A stretch of DNA of 64,000 nucleotides from Bacillus pumilus (GTDB lineage: Bacteria; Bacillota; Bacilli; Bacillales; Bacillaceae), in contig MKZN01000003.1 of assembly GCA_001938995.1 (NCBI GenBank), positions 124,001 to 188,000 of the forward strand. Direction: 5' to 3'. The position numbers and the translations under genes are program-made. Shown here piece by piece: positions 17,999 through 27,191 of the stretch. The notes beneath the pieces are model-generated. The model made no database searches, was not told the DNA's origin, and saw nothing but the letters and a program-made list of their open reading frames with translations. How positions within the stretch are numbered: position 1 is the first letter of the stretch; every line of letters starts with the position of its first letter.

Positions 17999-18754
17999 GT
18001 GCGACACGCATTAATAACAGCGGGTTCTAAAGGACTTGGTCGGAAAGTAACCGAGTCTTTACTAAGTATGGGATATTCTGTGACGGTCAATTATCGAAGT
18101 GATGATGAGGCTGTTCGCCAGATGAAAGAACAATTGCAGCAAGACGAAGATAAGCTTCAGTTTGTGCAAGGTGATGTGACAAACAAAGAAGATTTACAAC
18201 ACATGGTGGAACAAGCAGCCGAGCGATATGGGCGAATAGATGCCCTGATCAATAATGCCGGTCCTTATATTTTTGAACGAAAGAAACTGGCGGACTATAC
18301 CGAAGATGAATGGTATCAAATGATGGAAGGAAACCTATCGGCTGTGTTTCACTTATTCCGTATGGTCATCCCGATGATGAGAGAACAAGGCTTTGGCCGC
18401 ATTATCACGTATGGCTTCCAGGGCGCAGATCATGCACCAGGCTGGATGCACCGGTCAGCATTTGGAGCGGCAAAGGTAGGACTAGCGTCACTCACGAAAA
18501 CCATTGCAATTGAGGAGGCCGAAAACGGTATTACCGCCAATATGGTCTGTCCTGGCAAAATCGTCGGTGACATGAAAGAATCCACGATAGAGAAAGCACG
18601 TCTTGTCAAAGACGCCGAAACACCCATTGGTCGTTCCGGCACCGGAGAGGATATTGGTCGAATCATCTCCTTTTTGTGTGATGATCGATCAGATTTAATT
18701 ACAGGTACCGTCATTGAAGCAACAGGCGGACTCAACGTGATTCATCGGCACTAG
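17999..18754 (+). CDS. ytkK: Short-chain dehydrogenase/reductase-like protein YtkK
   Basis: Rossmann-fold protein of the SDR superfamily; substrate unknown. The nucleotide-binding turn is T-A-G-S-K-G-L-G (about residues 7-14) and the structural N-N-A-G motif is at about 86-89. In the catalytic segment, S-A-F-G-A-A-K replaces the usual Y-x-x-x-K, with TTT (Phe) where the catalytic Tyr should be. It may therefore be a non-oxidoreductase SDR or use another residue. GTG start with TAGGAGGAG upstream. 251 aa. Followed 62 bp later by ytkL, and the pair is probably cotranscribed, as in B. subtilis. Confidence 0.85.
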   Translation: MRHALITAGSKGLGRKVTESLLSMGYSVTVNYRSDDEAVRQMKEQLQQDEDKLQFVQGDVTNKEDLQHMVEQAAERYGRIDALINNAGPYIFERKKLADYTEDEWYQMMEGNLSAVFHLFRMVIPMMREQGFGRIITYGFQGADHAPGWMHRSAFGAAKVGLASLTKTIAIEEAENGITANMVCPGKIVGDMKESTIEKARLVKDAETPIGRSGTGEDIGRIISFLCDDRSDLITGTVIEATGGLNVIHRH

Positions 18755-18816
18755 GTTTTCCAACTATTTATACAAAGAACACATGAGATCAGATCGAATT
18801 CGAAAGGTGGATATAC

Positions 18817-19503
18817 ATGAAAGCGACATATCATGGACATTCAGTTGTACACATTGAAACAAACGGGTATGATATTTGGATCGATCCATTCCTAAATGGA
18901 AATAAACACGCGACGATTGCTCCGAAAGATGTGAAAGCAGATGTGATTTTACTGACACACGGGCATGGCGATCATCTCGGGGACACAATTGAAATTGCGA
19001 AACAAAATGATGCACTTGTTGTAGCACCAAACGAGCTAGCCGTTTATTTAAGCTGGCAAGGAGTCAAAACGCACCCGCTACATATTGGCGGTGGTTACCA
19101 ATTTGATTTCGGTAAAGTCAAGCTGACACAAGCGTTCCATGGTTCAGCTGTGATTGATGAAGAAGCCAAAACGATTACGTATACAGGCATGCCATCAGGA
19201 ATTTTATTTACAGCCGAAGACAAAACCATTTATCATGCGGGAGACACAGCACTCTTTTCAGATATGAAACTCATCGGTGAGCTAAATCATATTGATCTGG
19301 CATTCCTTCCAATCGGTGATAACTTCACAATGGGACCAGAGGACGCAAGAATCGCAGCAGAGTGGCTACGGGCCAAGCACGTTGTACCAATCCACTACAA
19401 TACATTCCCGCCGATTGTGCAAGATCCGCATGCATTTGCAGATAGCTTGCCTGGCGGTGTAGGTCATGTGTTAAATAGCGGAGAATCGATTGATCTTTCA
19501 TAA
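18817..19503 (+). CDS. ytkL: Metallo-beta-lactamase-fold hydrolase YtkL (UPF0173)
   Basis: Predicted metal-dependent hydrolase of the UlaG-like/UPF0173 group. The metal-binding motif H-G-H-G-D-H lies at about residues 49-54, with further ligands in the H-A-G-D-T-A segment and the C-terminal P-I-H-Y-N-T-F-P. 228 aa, standard length. AAAGGTGG precedes the ATG. The physiological substrate is not known for this family. The terminator after it closes the ytkK-ytkL unit. Confidence 0.9.
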   Translation: MKATYHGHSVVHIETNGYDIWIDPFLNGNKHATIAPKDVKADVILLTHGHGDHLGDTIEIAKQNDALVVAPNELAVYLSWQGVKTHPLHIGGGYQFDFGKVKLTQAFHGSAVIDEEAKTITYTGMPSGILFTAEDKTIYHAGDTALFSDMKLIGELNHIDLAFLPIGDNFTMGPEDARIAAEWLRAKHVVPIHYNTFPPIVQDPHAFADSLPGGVGHVLNSGESIDLS

Positions 19504-19514
19504 AGATGGACATG

Positions 19515-19540
19515 AGCTGGCATACGATGCCGGCTTTTTT
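19515..19540 (+). terminator. Terminator of ytkK-ytkL
   Basis: A 9-bp stem AGCTGGCAT/ATGCCGGCT with a 3-nt loop and a T-run. Confidence 0.88.
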
Positions 19541-19647
19541 GTTCTGAATATGACCGGTAGACAGAAAAGACAAATTGCTATTAAAAGCGTCCTGCCGTTA
19601 TAATGAAACGTAGATGAAAACGCTGAAAATAAAAAGGGTGAACGGCA

Positions 19648-20970
19648 TTGGCGACAAAGCATGAACAAATTTTATCGTATATTGATTCATTAGAGGTCGG
19701 TGAGAAAATTTCTGTCCGGCGGATTGCAAAAGAAATGAAAGTAAGTGAAGGAACTGCATATCGGGCGATTAAAGAGGCTGAAAATAAAGGATTCGTCAGT
19801 ACCATTGAACGCGTCGGTACCATCCGAATCGAGCAGAAGAAAAAAGAAAATATTGAAAAACTGACATATGCAGAAGTTGTCAATGTCATTGACGGTCAAG
19901 TGCTTGGAGGACGAGCAGGCTTACATAAAACGTTAAACAAATTTGTCATCGGTGCCATGGAGCTAGATGCGATGATGCGATATACAGCAGCTGGCAACCT
20001 GCTGATCGTCGGAAACCGGATTAATGCCCACAGGCAAGCATTAGAAGCAGGAGCTGCTGTCTTGGTTACAGGCGGATTCTCAACCGATGAGCCAATTATT
20101 CAGCTAGCAGACGATCTGGAGCTGCCGATTTTATCAACAAGCTATGATACATTTACAGTAGCTGCCCTCATCAACAGGGCGATTTATGACCAATTAATTA
20201 AAAAAGAGATCGTGCTTGTCGAAGACATTTTAACACCGGTCGAACGCACGGTGTACTTATCACCAGAGGATAAGCTTGAGAAGTGGTATGAAAAAAATTA
20301 TGAAACAGGACACGGCCGATTCCCAGTAGCCGATGAACAAATGAAGATTCATGGCATACTCACCTCAAAAGACATTGCAGGTCATGACCGCTCGACACCT
20401 ATTGAAAAAGTGATGACCAAACAACCGCTCACGGTCATTGGCAAAACCTCTGTCGCCTCGGCCGCACAAATGATGGTGTGGGAAGGCATTGAAGTGTTAC
20501 CAGTTGTAGATGCACATGCCAAGCTGATCGGGATGATTAGCCGGCAGGATGTGCTGAAGGCGCTGCAAATGATCCAAAAACAGCCGCAAGTCGGAGAAAA
20601 AATAGATGACGTGGTCTCAAGAGGATTTAAAGAAGCCGATACAGAAAAAACCAAAACAGATGCCGTCTATCAATATGAAGTCACACCACAAATGACAAAC
20701 CAGCTTGGGAATATGTCTTATGGTGTGTTTACGCAAATTCTCATTGAATCAGCCAATCGCTTTTTGAAATCTCATAAAAAAGGAGAGCTGATTGTAGAAA
20801 GTCTCTCTGTCTACTTTTTAAAGCCAGTTCAAATGGAATCCACCATTCAGATCAAACCGAATATTTTAGAGGTAGGACGTAAGTTTGGAAAACTAGAAGT
20901 AGAGGTGTACCATCAATCGAATATCGTAGGTAAAGCGATGCTGATGGTGCAGTTAATGGAGAGAGGATAA
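19648..20970 (+). CDS. ytoI: DRTGG/CBS/hotdog multidomain regulator YtoI
   Basis: Predicted ligand-sensing regulator of unknown target. Order of domains: an N-terminal winged helix (about 1-60; K-V-S-E-G-T-A-Y-R-A-I-K-E-A is the recognition region), a DRTGG domain (about 70-185), two CBS repeats (about 195-310), and a C-terminal hotdog/thioesterase-like domain (about 330-440). CBS pairs usually bind adenosyl nucleotides. TTG start with AAAAGGGTG upstream; 440 aa. Position next to ytpI and nrnA is conserved with B. subtilis. Convergent with ytpI across a shared terminator. Confidence 0.88.
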   Translation: MATKHEQILSYIDSLEVGEKISVRRIAKEMKVSEGTAYRAIKEAENKGFVSTIERVGTIRIEQKKKENIEKLTYAEVVNVIDGQVLGGRAGLHKTLNKFVIGAMELDAMMRYTAAGNLLIVGNRINAHRQALEAGAAVLVTGGFSTDEPIIQLADDLELPILSTSYDTFTVAALINRAIYDQLIKKEIVLVEDILTPVERTVYLSPEDKLEKWYEKNYETGHGRFPVADEQMKIHGILTSKDIAGHDRSTPIEKVMTKQPLTVIGKTSVASAAQMMVWEGIEVLPVVDAHAKLIGMISRQDVLKALQMIQKQPQVGEKIDDVVSRGFKEADTEKTKTDAVYQYEVTPQMTNQLGNMSYGVFTQILIESANRFLKSHKKGELIVESLSVYFLKPVQMESTIQIKPNILEVGRKFGKLEVEVYHQSNIVGKAMLMVQLMERG

Positions 20971-20972
20971 AA

Positions 20973-21010
20973 GGGAAGAAGGGCGAAAATGAATTCGCCC
21001 TTCCTCTTTT
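20973..21010. terminator. Bidirectional terminator between ytoI and ytpI
   Basis: A 9-bp perfect stem GAAGGGCGA/TCGCCCTTC is flanked by A-rich and T-rich tails, serving the two convergent genes. Confidence 0.8.
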
Positions 21011-21311
21011 ACGCGTGGTCTTTTTCCCCGTCTCTTAAAAAGAGTGGAAGATAATGCTTGTAGGCTTTATAACCAGCCCACGTACTGCCGATACCGACTG
21101 CTACAAAAATAAATCCAATGACAAATGCGAGGGACGAGCGGTTTAAAAATAATTGATTCACACCGAAAAGCAGGACAAAGCAACCAAGTGCCATACTGGA
21201 TTTGGCAGACCAGAATTTCTTCTCGACCGGCCGATTCGTACGGACATTCTTTGCCTTGTAGTATAAAAAAAACATGGCGGAACAAATAATAAACACAACC
21301 AAAACAAGCAT
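21009..21311 (-). CDS. ytpI: Small membrane protein YtpI
   Basis: Protein of unknown function with three predicted transmembrane helices (about residues 2-18, 42-60, 64-84). Conserved S-A-K-S-S-M-A-L-G and A-G-Y-K-A-Y-K-H-Y motifs are recognisable from B. subtilis YtpI. I start at the ATG giving M-L-V-L-V because GGAGG lies 8-9 nt upstream; an upstream ATG at 21326 falls on that ribosome site. 100 aa, the usual length. Opposite strand to its neighbours. Confidence 0.85.
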   Translation of the reverse strand: MLVLVVFIICSAMFFLYYKAKNVRTNRPVEKKFWSAKSSMALGCFVLLFGVNQLFLNRSSLAFVIGFIFVAVGIGSTWAGYKAYKHYLPLFLRDGEKDHA

Positions 21312-21457
21312 GTGCCAAGCCTCCATTGTAAGTGGTTACAACCCTATTTTAAACGTAAATAGGCTTGCTTACTAGAATAAATTGTCTATTCCTCACTTTT
21401 CCGTCAGGATAGATTATGATTTAATAATAAAAAGAGTATCGATAAGAGGGAGTATTT

Positions 21458-22393
21458 ATGAAAAAAGAACTGATTAGAACCATATCATTATATGACACCA
21501 TCATCATCCATAGACATGTAAGACCAGATCCTGATGCTTATGGATCGCAGTGCGGCCTTACGGAAATCTTGCGTGCCACCTACCCAGAAAAAAATATTTA
21601 TGCGACTGGAACGCCTGAGCCATCCCTTTCATTTTTATATGAACTTGATGAGGTACCGGACGAAGCGTACAAGGGTGCACTTGTGATTGTCTGTGATACC
21701 GCCAATCAAGCGAGAATTGATGACCAGCGCTATGCAATGGGTGATAAACTGATGAAAATTGACCATCACCCGAATGAAGATCCTTATGGTGACTTGCTTT
21801 GGGTTGATACAGAGGCAAGTTCTGTGAGTGAGATGATCTATGAGCTGTACTTAGAGGGGAAAGAAGAAGGATATCAGCTGAATACAAAGGCGGCAGAACT
21901 TATTTATGCCGGCATTGTTGGAGACACTGGACGCTTCCTTTTCCCAAACACAACGAAAAAGACACTCAAGTATGCAGGTGAACTGATTGAATATCCGTTT
22001 TCATCATCAGATCTATTCAATCAATTGTATGAGACTGATTTGAATGTCGTGAAATTAAATGGCTATATTTTTCAACATATTTCTTTGTCAGAGAATGGTG
22101 TAGCGTCTGTTTTTATTAAGCGTGACATTTTAGAGTCATTCCAGACGACAGCGCAGCAAGCCTCACAGCTTGTTGGGACACTAGGGAATATTGCAGGCAT
22201 AAAGGCTTGGGTCTTTTTTGTGGAAGAAAATGATCAGATTCGTGTCAGATTTCGTTCAAAGGGTGTTGTCATTAACACAATTGCTAAAAAGTATCACGGC
22301 GGTGGTCACCCGCTTGCAGCCGGTGCTTCCATTTATGACTGGGCCGTGGCAGAGGATATTTTGCGTGATTTAGAAGAAGTATGTAAATCATGA
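21458..22393 (+). CDS. nrnA: NanoRNase / pAp phosphatase NrnA
   Basis: DHH-family phosphoesterase that degrades oligoribonucleotides of two to five residues and dephosphorylates 3'-phosphoadenosine-5'-phosphate. Metal-binding motifs are visible: R-P-D-P-D-A near 28, V-C-D-T-A near 82, D-H-H-P near 107-110 and G-D-T-G-R near 163. The DHHA1 domain ends with the substrate-binding G-G-G-H-P-L-A-A-G-A. 311 aa compared with 313 in B. subtilis. GAGGGAG precedes the ATG. Confidence 0.95.
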   Translation: MKKELIRTISLYDTIIIHRHVRPDPDAYGSQCGLTEILRATYPEKNIYATGTPEPSLSFLYELDEVPDEAYKGALVIVCDTANQARIDDQRYAMGDKLMKIDHHPNEDPYGDLLWVDTEASSVSEMIYELYLEGKEEGYQLNTKAAELIYAGIVGDTGRFLFPNTTKKTLKYAGELIEYPFSSSDLFNQLYETDLNVVKLNGYIFQHISLSENGVASVFIKRDILESFQTTAQQASQLVGTLGNIAGIKAWVFFVEENDQIRVRFRSKGVVINTIAKKYHGGGHPLAAGASIYDWAVAEDILRDLEEVCKS

Positions 22394-22397
22394 TCAT

Positions 22398-22432
22398 GAG
22401 AGAGGGAAGATTCGGCTCCCTCTCTCTTTTTT
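22398..22432 (+). terminator. Terminator of nrnA
   Basis: A 10-bp stem GAGAGAGGGA/TCCCTCTCTC and a T6 tail. Confidence 0.92.
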
Positions 22433-22445
22433 ACGGAGAAAAGGA

Positions 22446-22631
22446 TTATTTGAAAATTGGGATAAACCAGCAGCCGATGTCAGTTGAATCTTCATAAGCT
22501 TGGAGATTTTGATGCTTTAATTCCTTTTTGATTAAATGGGCCATCATTTCTGTCTCAGCATAAGCACACATGCCATCTTTGATTCGGCTTGCTTTGTCTC
22601 GTGCCATTTGACGATAGCTGTAAACCTCCAT
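22446..22631 (-). CDS. ytzJ: Small conserved protein YtzJ
   Basis: 61-residue protein of unknown function, with no transmembrane segment or signal peptide. The N-terminal M-E-V-Y-S-Y-R-Q-M-A-R-D-K-A part is charged and probably helical; a C-terminal G-C-W-F-I-P-I-F-K tail is hydrophobic. The start is the ATG at 22631 with AGAGGTGAGG in front; an in-frame GTG three codons earlier lies inside that ribosome site. It follows the sporulation pair ytrH-ytrI on the same strand, as ytzJ does in B. subtilis. Confidence 0.75.
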   Translation of the reverse strand: MEVYSYRQMARDKASRIKDGMCAYAETEMMAHLIKKELKHQNLQAYEDSTDIGCWFIPIFK

Positions 22632-22740
22632 TATCCTCACCTCTTTCTACTTTAGGTCTCGTTCTTCTTTTAGTGTATAAAAATTGAGCCTGAAAAGCGA
22701 TCATTGCGAGCAGAAATTCATAAAAATTCCACATCATCCG

Positions 22741-23244
22741 TTATTCAGCAAATGAAATACGCACTTCAAGTGAGAGTTTCGTATAAATCGTCAGTTCGGT
22801 TACTTTCGCGCGGTATGCCTTTTCTCGAATGGTATATTCTTTGTTTTCCACTGTTCGTTTTAATAATTCCTTTGTTTTATAGACACTTTCAATATCCTTT
22901 GTGATGACTTCTGATATGTCCTCTTTGACTTGATCTTCAAACTTTAACGTATCTGGCTCAGGTATTTTATATTGCTCACGATTCACGAGATGGACATCAA
23001 CGCTTTGAATCAGTAGCTTCTTCTTGTTGTCTTCATTTAATTTATGCAGATCTTCCCGATAGAGTGTGATTTGTTCTTTTAGACTTTCCATATGGTGCTT
23101 CTGTCCTCTCAAAAGGGTCACTTGTTTTTCTTGAAAGGTTCCATACGTAAACAAGAAAATCAACCAGCTGATAATAGCCCCGAACATCATACCTGCAAAA
23201 AAACGCTGCCAGCCTGGACGTTTATACAGCTCCGGTACCCTCAT
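22741..23244 (-). CDS. ytrI: Sporulation membrane protein YtrI
   Basis: Single-pass protein needed for efficient sporulation in B. subtilis. The transmembrane helix (about residues 17-38) follows a short basic N-terminus. A long charged coiled coil (about 45-100) leads into a beta-rich C-terminus. The ATG chosen overlaps the ytrH stop (ATGA), with AGGAG upstream. The result is 167 aa. Likely acts in the mother cell with YtrH at the forespore membrane; that placement is inferred from the sigma-E promoter. Confidence 0.88.
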   Translation of the reverse strand: MRVPELYKRPGWQRFFAGMMFGAIISWLIFLFTYGTFQEKQVTLLRGQKHHMESLKEQITLYREDLHKLNEDNKKKLLIQSVDVHLVNREQYKIPEPDTLKFEDQVKEDISEVITKDIESVYKTKELLKRTVENKEYTIREKAYRAKVTELTIYTKLSLEVRISFAE

Positions 23245-23582
23245 GAGGACACATGCTCCTGAGTGAGCCACGTAATTAAAAGATATCCCGTTTGCGCACC
23301 ACCCATAGCAGAGATAATTAATAAAATTTGTTTAAAAATATCACGCGTGTTTCCTTCAAATATCCCTCTTTCAAAGCTATAAACCGCATCGAATGTTCCA
23401 CCTATTGCGGCAACAAGCGCCCAAATTTTTAGACGGTTGGCAAGACTTGAAATAATCGATAGTGGCGGCTGTCCGGATAAATATGCACCCACACCACCTA
23501 TGATGGCACCGCCTAAAATCACCCCAAGTGCGATAAAATAACAGCTAATAAAGTTCGGAATAAAGGCTTCCTTCACATCCAT
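23241..23582 (-). CDS. ytrH: Sporulation membrane protein YtrH
   Basis: Small multi-pass protein with three hydrophobic segments (about residues 10-33, 50-65, 82-103) and Gly-rich packing motifs. The conserved block N-R-L-K-I-W-A-L-V-A-A-I-G-G-T-F-D-A-V-Y-S-F-E-R-G identifies it. 113 aa from the ATG preceded by GAGGTGG. First gene of ytrHI, translationally coupled to ytrI. Needed for full sporulation in B. subtilis. Confidence 0.9.
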   Translation of the reverse strand: MDVKEAFIPNFISCYFIALGVILGGAIIGGVGAYLSGQPPLSIISSLANRLKIWALVAAIGGTFDAVYSFERGIFEGNTRDIFKQILLIISAMGGAQTGYLLITWLTQEHVSS

Positions 23583-23602
23583 TTTCTCCACCTCACTCTT
23601 TC

Positions 23603-23631
23603 AATATATGGCGTGTGCTGGACAAGTATGA
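23603..23631 (-). promoter_or_regulatory. Candidate sigma-E promoter of ytrHI
   Basis: On the minus strand TCATACT (-35), 14 bp, CATATATT (-10) match the sigma-E consensus at 6 of 7 and 7 of 8 positions. It lies about 20 nt upstream of ytrH. ytrHI is known as sigma-E dependent in B. subtilis. Confidence 0.6.
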
Positions 23632-23718
23632 ACAGCCGAAAAAGAAAGAACATTTGTTTCTCATCGCATCGCGTTTTATAATGAAAGAATGACTTTAGAC
23701 GAAAGGAGTGGATTAAGC

Positions 23719-26700
23719 ATGTCTTATGTTCATCTTCAGGTCCACAGTGGATACAGTTTGTTAAGTAGTGCAGCGAAGGTAAAGGAGCTTGTGATGAAGG
23801 CAAAGGAGCTTGGCTACAAGGCGCTCGCTCTCACGGATGACCATGTGATGTATGGAGCGATTGAATTTTATAAAGAATGCAAAAAACATGGCATCAAACC
23901 AGTGATCGGTTTAACAGCTTCTGTCTTCATAGATGAGCAAGAGACAGAGGCTTATCCCTTGGTACTCCTTGCTAAAACAAATGAAGGCTATCAAAATCTG
24001 ATCAAAATTAGTAGTGTATTGAAATCGAAATCAAAAGCTGGCCTGAAAGAAACATGGCTGAAAAGCTATCGTCACGGTCTGATTGCGATCACGCCAGGTG
24101 CGTCCGGTTATATTGAAACATTACTGCAAAACGATCAGCTGGAAGAAGCACGCCATGCCGCGATTCATCTGAAAGAGATCTTTGGTGAGGAGCATATGTA
24201 TGTAGCGGTTCAGCCCTTTCAACAAGACGCAACGCTTGTTGAAAGGCTGCATGATCTCTCCGAAAGCACAGGCATTCCGCTTGTAGCTACTGGCGATGTC
24301 CGCTATATCAACCGTGAGGATAAAACCGCTTATACTTGTTTAAAAGCAATTAAGGCCGGACAGCAGCTTTCAGATATGGAGGAAGACCAAGGAGACAAGC
24401 ATTTCAGATCGATAGAAGAAATGGCAGAATGGTATGCTCAAACCCCTGAACTTCTGACGAGAACGAGCGAGATTGCTAGCCGCTGTGAGGTGGATTTAAA
24501 CCTTGGACAGACCAAATTACCATCTTATCCAACACCTGATCAATCAACAGCAGATCAGTTTTTAAGAAGAGTTTGCACAGAAGGCATGAAACGTAGAAAA
24601 ATCGATACAAACGAAATGTATACCAAAAGACTCAATTATGAACTGAGTATTATAGAAAAAATGAATTTCAGTGATTATTTTCTCATTGTTTGGGATTTTA
24701 TGAAGTATGCACACGATCAAGGGATTGTCACAGGTCCAGGACGGGGATCAGCCGCAGGATCCCTTGTTGCGTATGTACTTTTTATTACAGATGTCGATCC
24801 GATTCGTCACGGGCTGTTATTTGAACGATTCTTAAACCCTGAACGAATCAGCATGCCAGATATTGATATTGATTTTCCAGACACAAGAAGAGATGAAATC
24901 ATTTCTTACGTGAAAGAGAAATATGGAGACATGCATGTGGCGCAAATTGTCACGTTTGGAACACTTGCTGCAAAGGCAGCCTTAAGAGATGTAGGGCGTG
25001 TGATGGGAATTGATTCAAAAGCAGCGGACCGTCTTGCAAAGCTCATCCCATCAAAGCCTGGAACGACGCTCAAAGAAGCGGTGACCACCTCTCCTGAATT
25101 AAAAACATTGCTTCAGCAATCGGAAGAGCTGCGAGGCGTCTTCCAAACAGCACTCAAGGTAGAAGGGTTGCCGAGACATACGTCAACACATGCTGCCGGT
25201 GTTGTCCTAAGTCAAGAGCCCCTGACCCAGATCGTTCCAATCCAAGATGGTCATGATGGCATATACTTAACGCAGTATGCTATGAATTATTTAGAGGATC
25301 TTGGTCTTCTCAAGATGGACTTTTTAGGTTTACGGAATTTAACGTTAATCGAATCGATTAAAAACCAAATTGAAAGACAAGAAAACGTCCGCATTCACTT
25401 TAGTGATATTTCCTATCAAGATCAAAAAACGTTCGAGTTGTTATCAGCAGGAGATACGACAGGGATTTTCCAGCTTGAGTCACAAGGCATGCGTCAAGTG
25501 CTGAGAAGACTAAAGCCGTCTAGCTTAGAAGACATCGTAGCGGTCAATGCGCTCTATAGACCAGGCCCAATGGAGAATATTCCGCTCTTTATCGACCGAA
25601 AACACGGCAGAGTGAAAGTCTCTTATCCGCATCCAGACTTGTATGACATTTTAAAAGACACATATGGGGTCATTGTCTACCAAGAACAAATCATGCTGAT
25701 TGCAGCAAAGATGGCGGGCTTTCAGCTAGGAGAAGCCGATCTGTTAAGAAGAGCCGTTTCAAAAAAGGATAAACAAGTACTTGATGAGCAAAGAAGTCAT
25801 TTTGTTGAAGGATGCCTAAAAAAGGAGTATCCTGTTAACATTGCAAATGACGTTTATGATTTAATCGTCAAATTTGCAAACTATGGTTTTAATAGAAGCC
25901 ATGCTGTCGCATATAGCATGATTGGCTTTCAACTTGCTTATCTAAAAGCGCATTATCCGCTATATTTTATGTGCGGACTTTTGACTAGTGTGATTGGAAA
26001 TGAAGACAAAGTCGCTCAATATTTTTATGAGGCAAAGGAAAAAGGGATCTCTGTGTTGAAGCCTTCTATTAATAAGAGTGAATTTCCATTTACGGTTGAA
26101 AAAGGGGAGATCCGCTACAGTTTAAGAGCGATCAAAAATGTCGGAGTGTCAGCTGTAAAGGATATATACAGAGCAAGACAAGAGAAGCCGTTTGAAGATT
26201 TATTTGATTTTTGCGCAAGAGTATCGCCAAAGAGTGTGAACCGAAAAACGATTGAAGCCCTCATTTTTTCAGGGGCGATGGATGAACTTTATCCAAACCG
26301 TGCTTCATTATTAGCATCTATCGATATTGCATTAGACCATGTGTCGTTTTTAACACCTGATGATCAGCTAGACTTTGGGGATTCCACCTTCTCCATCAAG
26401 CCTAAATATGCTGAGATAGACGAGCTACCGCTTGTCGACCTCTTGCAATTTGAAAAAGAAGCACTCGGATTATATTTATCAAATCATCCAGTACAAGCTT
26501 ATCGAGATCGTTTAAGAGAAAATGGTGCAATAGAACTGATAAGGCTTTCTTCCTATATTAAACGAAAAATCTCTATAGGTGGTCTTTTGACAAAAGTGAA
26601 ATCAATACGAACAAAAAATGGACAATCAATGGCATTTGTCACGTTTGGGGATGAAACGGGAGAAGTGGAGGGCGTTGTCTTTCCAGAGCAATTTAGAAAG

Positions 26701-27051
26701 CTGTCCCCCTTACTGGAAGAGGGTGCCATGCTTTATGTGGAAGGCAGAATGGACATCAGAAATGATAGCAGTCAAATCATCGTACAAGAGGCGGGGCTGC
26801 TTGAAGAGATGGGCACAAAGAGAAAAGACGCTGTCTATATCCGGGTGAAAGAAGAGAATCATACGCAGGAGCTACTTGAGCAAGTAAAACGAGTGATTTC
26901 TCTACATAGCGGAGAGGCGGATGTCTATTTGTACTATGAAAAACAAAAGAAGACGATGAGACTCCCAGATGCATACAAAGTTCATCCAGACCATGTGGTG
27001 ATCTTTCAACTAAAAGAGCTACTAGGTGAACAAAACGTTGTGATTAAATGA
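23719..27051 (+). CDS. dnaE: DNA polymerase III alpha subunit DnaE
   Basis: Replicative C-family polymerase that extends RNA primers on the lagging strand before handing over to PolC. N-terminal PHP domain (about 1-205, with V-H-S-G-Y-S-L-L), then the polymerase core with catalytic Asp381 and Asp383 (P-D-I-D-I-D-F-P-D) and Asp534 (K-M-D-F-L-G-L). Helix-hairpin-helix and OB-fold domains follow towards the C-terminus. No proofreading exonuclease domain is present, as normal for this type. I start at M-S-Y-V-H-L behind AAAGGAGTGG; the frame opens ten codons earlier. 1110 aa compared with about 1115. TATAAT at 23677-23682 is a likely -10. Confidence 0.97.
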   Translation: MSYVHLQVHSGYSLLSSAAKVKELVMKAKELGYKALALTDDHVMYGAIEFYKECKKHGIKPVIGLTASVFIDEQETEAYPLVLLAKTNEGYQNLIKISSVLKSKSKAGLKETWLKSYRHGLIAITPGASGYIETLLQNDQLEEARHAAIHLKEIFGEEHMYVAVQPFQQDATLVERLHDLSESTGIPLVATGDVRYINREDKTAYTCLKAIKAGQQLSDMEEDQGDKHFRSIEEMAEWYAQTPELLTRTSEIASRCEVDLNLGQTKLPSYPTPDQSTADQFLRRVCTEGMKRRKIDTNEMYTKRLNYELSIIEKMNFSDYFLIVWDFMKYAHDQGIVTGPGRGSAAGSLVAYVLFITDVDPIRHGLLFERFLNPERISMPDIDIDFPDTRRDEIISYVKEKYGDMHVAQIVTFGTLAAKAALRDVGRVMGIDSKAADRLAKLIPSKPGTTLKEAVTTSPELKTLLQQSEELRGVFQTALKVEGLPRHTSTHAAGVVLSQEPLTQIVPIQDGHDGIYLTQYAMNYLEDLGLLKMDFLGLRNLTLIESIKNQIERQENVRIHFSDISYQDQKTFELLSAGDTTGIFQLESQGMRQVLRRLKPSSLEDIVAVNALYRPGPMENIPLFIDRKHGRVKVSYPHPDLYDILKDTYGVIVYQEQIMLIAAKMAGFQLGEADLLRRAVSKKDKQVLDEQRSHFVEGCLKKEYPVNIANDVYDLIVKFANYGFNRSHAVAYSMIGFQLAYLKAHYPLYFMCGLLTSVIGNEDKVAQYFYEAKEKGISVLKPSINKSEFPFTVEKGEIRYSLRAIKNVGVSAVKDIYRARQEKPFEDLFDFCARVSPKSVNRKTIEALIFSGAMDELYPNRASLLASIDIALDHVSFLTPDDQLDFGDSTFSIKPKYAEIDELPLVDLLQFEKEALGLYLSNHPVQAYRDRLRENGAIELIRLSSYIKRKISIGGLLTKVKSIRTKNGQSMAFVTFGDETGEVEGVVFPEQFRKLSPLLEEGAMLYVEGRMDIRNDSSQIIVQEAGLLEEMGTKRKDAVYIRVKEENHTQELLEQVKRVISLHSGEADVYLYYEKQKKTMRLPDAYKVHPDHVVIFQLKELLGEQNVVIK

Positions 27052-27191
27052 TGTCAAATTGTCTAAATATGTTTTACAATTGTACCTATTGTGTTATCAT
27101 TTTAAAGATTCTGTGTATTTAAACTGCCAGTATGTGCTTATCAACTTAGCAATTCATAAAACCAATTCCCACTTGAAGGAGTGTTCATCAC

